From an uncultured bacterium (GTDB lineage: Bacteria > Bacillota > Clostridia > Oscillospirales > Oscillospiraceae): a DNA stretch of 49,591 nucleotides. Every line of letters begins with the position of its first letter. Within the stretch, counting starts at the first letter, position 1. Below the pieces are notes generated by a model, which had not been told where the DNA came from, made no database searches, and was given only the letters and a program-made list of their open reading frames with translations. Below are positions 49,083 through 49,591 of this stretch, piece by piece. The position numbers were made by a program, and so were the translations under genes. Location of the stretch: assembly GCA_946548895.1 (NCBI GenBank), contig CAMNQF010000028.1, forward strand, positions 1 to 49,591, read 5' to 3'.

Positions 49083-49591
49083 ATGGCACAGGACAAGAAC
49101 AAGCAGGTGAGCCAGATCACCGACATGGACGTGGACTTCGCCCAGTGGTACACCGACGTGTGCACCAAGGCGGAGCTCATCGGCTACGCCAAGACCAAGG
49201 GAATGTTTATCCTCCGCCCCTACGGCTACGCTATCTGGGAGAATATCCAGGCGTATCTGGACCGGCGCTTTAAGGAGACGGGGCATACCAACGTGGCCAT
49301 GCCCATGCTCATCCCCGAGTCCCTGCTCCAGAAGGAGAAGGACCATGTGGAGGGCTTCGCCCCCGAGTGCGCCTGGGTGACCTACGGCGGCAGCGAGAAG
49401 CTGGAGGAGCGGTATGCCATCCGGCCCACGTCGGAGACCCTGTTCTGCGACCATTGGGCCGATATTGTCCACTCCTGGCGGGACCTGCCCATGCTGTATA
49501 ACCAGTGGTGCTCCGTGCTGCGCTGGGAAAAGACCACCCGGCCCTTCCTGCGCCACCGGGAGTTCCTCTGGCAGGAGGGCCACACCCTCCA
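49083..49591 (+). CDS. proS: Prolyl-tRNA synthetase, N-terminal part (3' end outside window)
   Basis: The first 169 residues of a class II synthetase that charges tRNA-Pro. [55 protein letters not shown] and [13 protein letters not shown] are typical of the archaeal/eukaryote-like ProRS found in many Firmicutes, which lacks the large editing insertion. The ATG at 49083 has AAAGGATGGAAG upstream. The frame stays open to the end of the window. Confidence 0.95.
   Translation, partial: MAQDKNKQVSQITDMDVDFAQWYTDVCTKAELIGYAKTKGMFILRPYGYAIWENIQAYLDRRFKETGHTNVAMPMLIPESLLQKEKDHVEGFAPECAWVTYGGSEKLEERYAIRPTSETLFCDHWADIVHSWRDLPMLYNQWCSVLRWEKTTRPFLRHREFLWQEGHTL

Overview
This window looks like a stretch of chromosome from a GC-rich, strictly anaerobic gut Firmicute of the Oscillospiraceae (Flavonifractor / Lawsonibacter / Pseudoflavonifractor type). 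The evidence is by eye: high GC, AGGAGG-type ribosome sites, sigma-A promoters in AT-rich gaps, possible Spo0A boxes, a GlpP antiterminator, and an anaerobic purine-degradation gene set. The exact genus is an inference. Almost all DNA is coding. I found no CRISPR array, rRNA or tRNA gene.

Layout. (1) 1-7.0 kb is housekeeping: the end of ileS, a lipoprotein barnase with its barstar, an XRE regulator, then leftward SdpI-like / dtd / mutL and mnmE. (2) 7.2-26.8 kb is one large purine/uric-acid catabolic island. It holds an NCS2 permease, a YheO-type regulator (the only leftward gene), ssnA, ygfK and a Mo/Se-dependent xanthine-dehydrogenase-type hydroxylase. A FecCD-type ABC importer follows, then dpaL (ygeX), ygeY, ygeW, carbamate kinase, a hydantoinase and the MocA/YgfJ molybdenum-cofactor cytidylyltransferase. 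(3) 26.8-31.7 kb carries a HIT protein, a GH3 beta-glucosidase with a GtrA-like membrane protein, and a triple-PepSY protein. (4) 31.8-43.3 kb is glycerol/dihydroxyacetone metabolism: dhaKLM leftward, glpP, a DhaS-like TetR regulator, glpK, glpF, and a three-gene glycerol-3-phosphate oxidase set (GlpA-like, NAD(P)/FAD oxidoreductase, DUF1667). An unrecognised four-repeat small peptide gene, a peroxiredoxin and an AhpF N-terminal-domain protein are embedded in it. (5) 43.4-49.6 kb has a PadR / DUF4097 / PspC envelope operon, an Mrp ATPase, a soluble HATPase protein, an orphan tyrosine recombinase and the start of proS.

How the genes work together. In the purine island the permease brings in a purine. 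The Mo hydroxylase lacks its own FAD domain and probably passes electrons to the Fe-S/FAD protein YgfK. SsnA, the hydantoinase and YgeY are predicted to deaminate or hydrolyse ring and open-chain intermediates, DpaL deaminates 2,3-diaminopropionate, and YgeW with carbamate kinase would recover carbamoyl groups as ATP. MocA supplies the cofactor, and the embedded importer may supply metal. In the glycerol region GlpF and GlpK import and phosphorylate glycerol, the GlpA set oxidises glycerol-3-phosphate to DHAP, DhaKLM phosphorylates dihydroxyacetone using PEP, and GlpP plus the TetR protein probably sense the state of the pathway.

The most unusual items are the small peptide made of four exact-period 16-residue repeats (34677-34889), the surface-tethered barnase, the metal-type importer inside a Mo/Se hydroxylase operon, a remnant of a second dpaL 3' end, a candidate structured RNA ending in a terminator at 36.7 kb, and a tandem pair of Spo0A-box-like sites.
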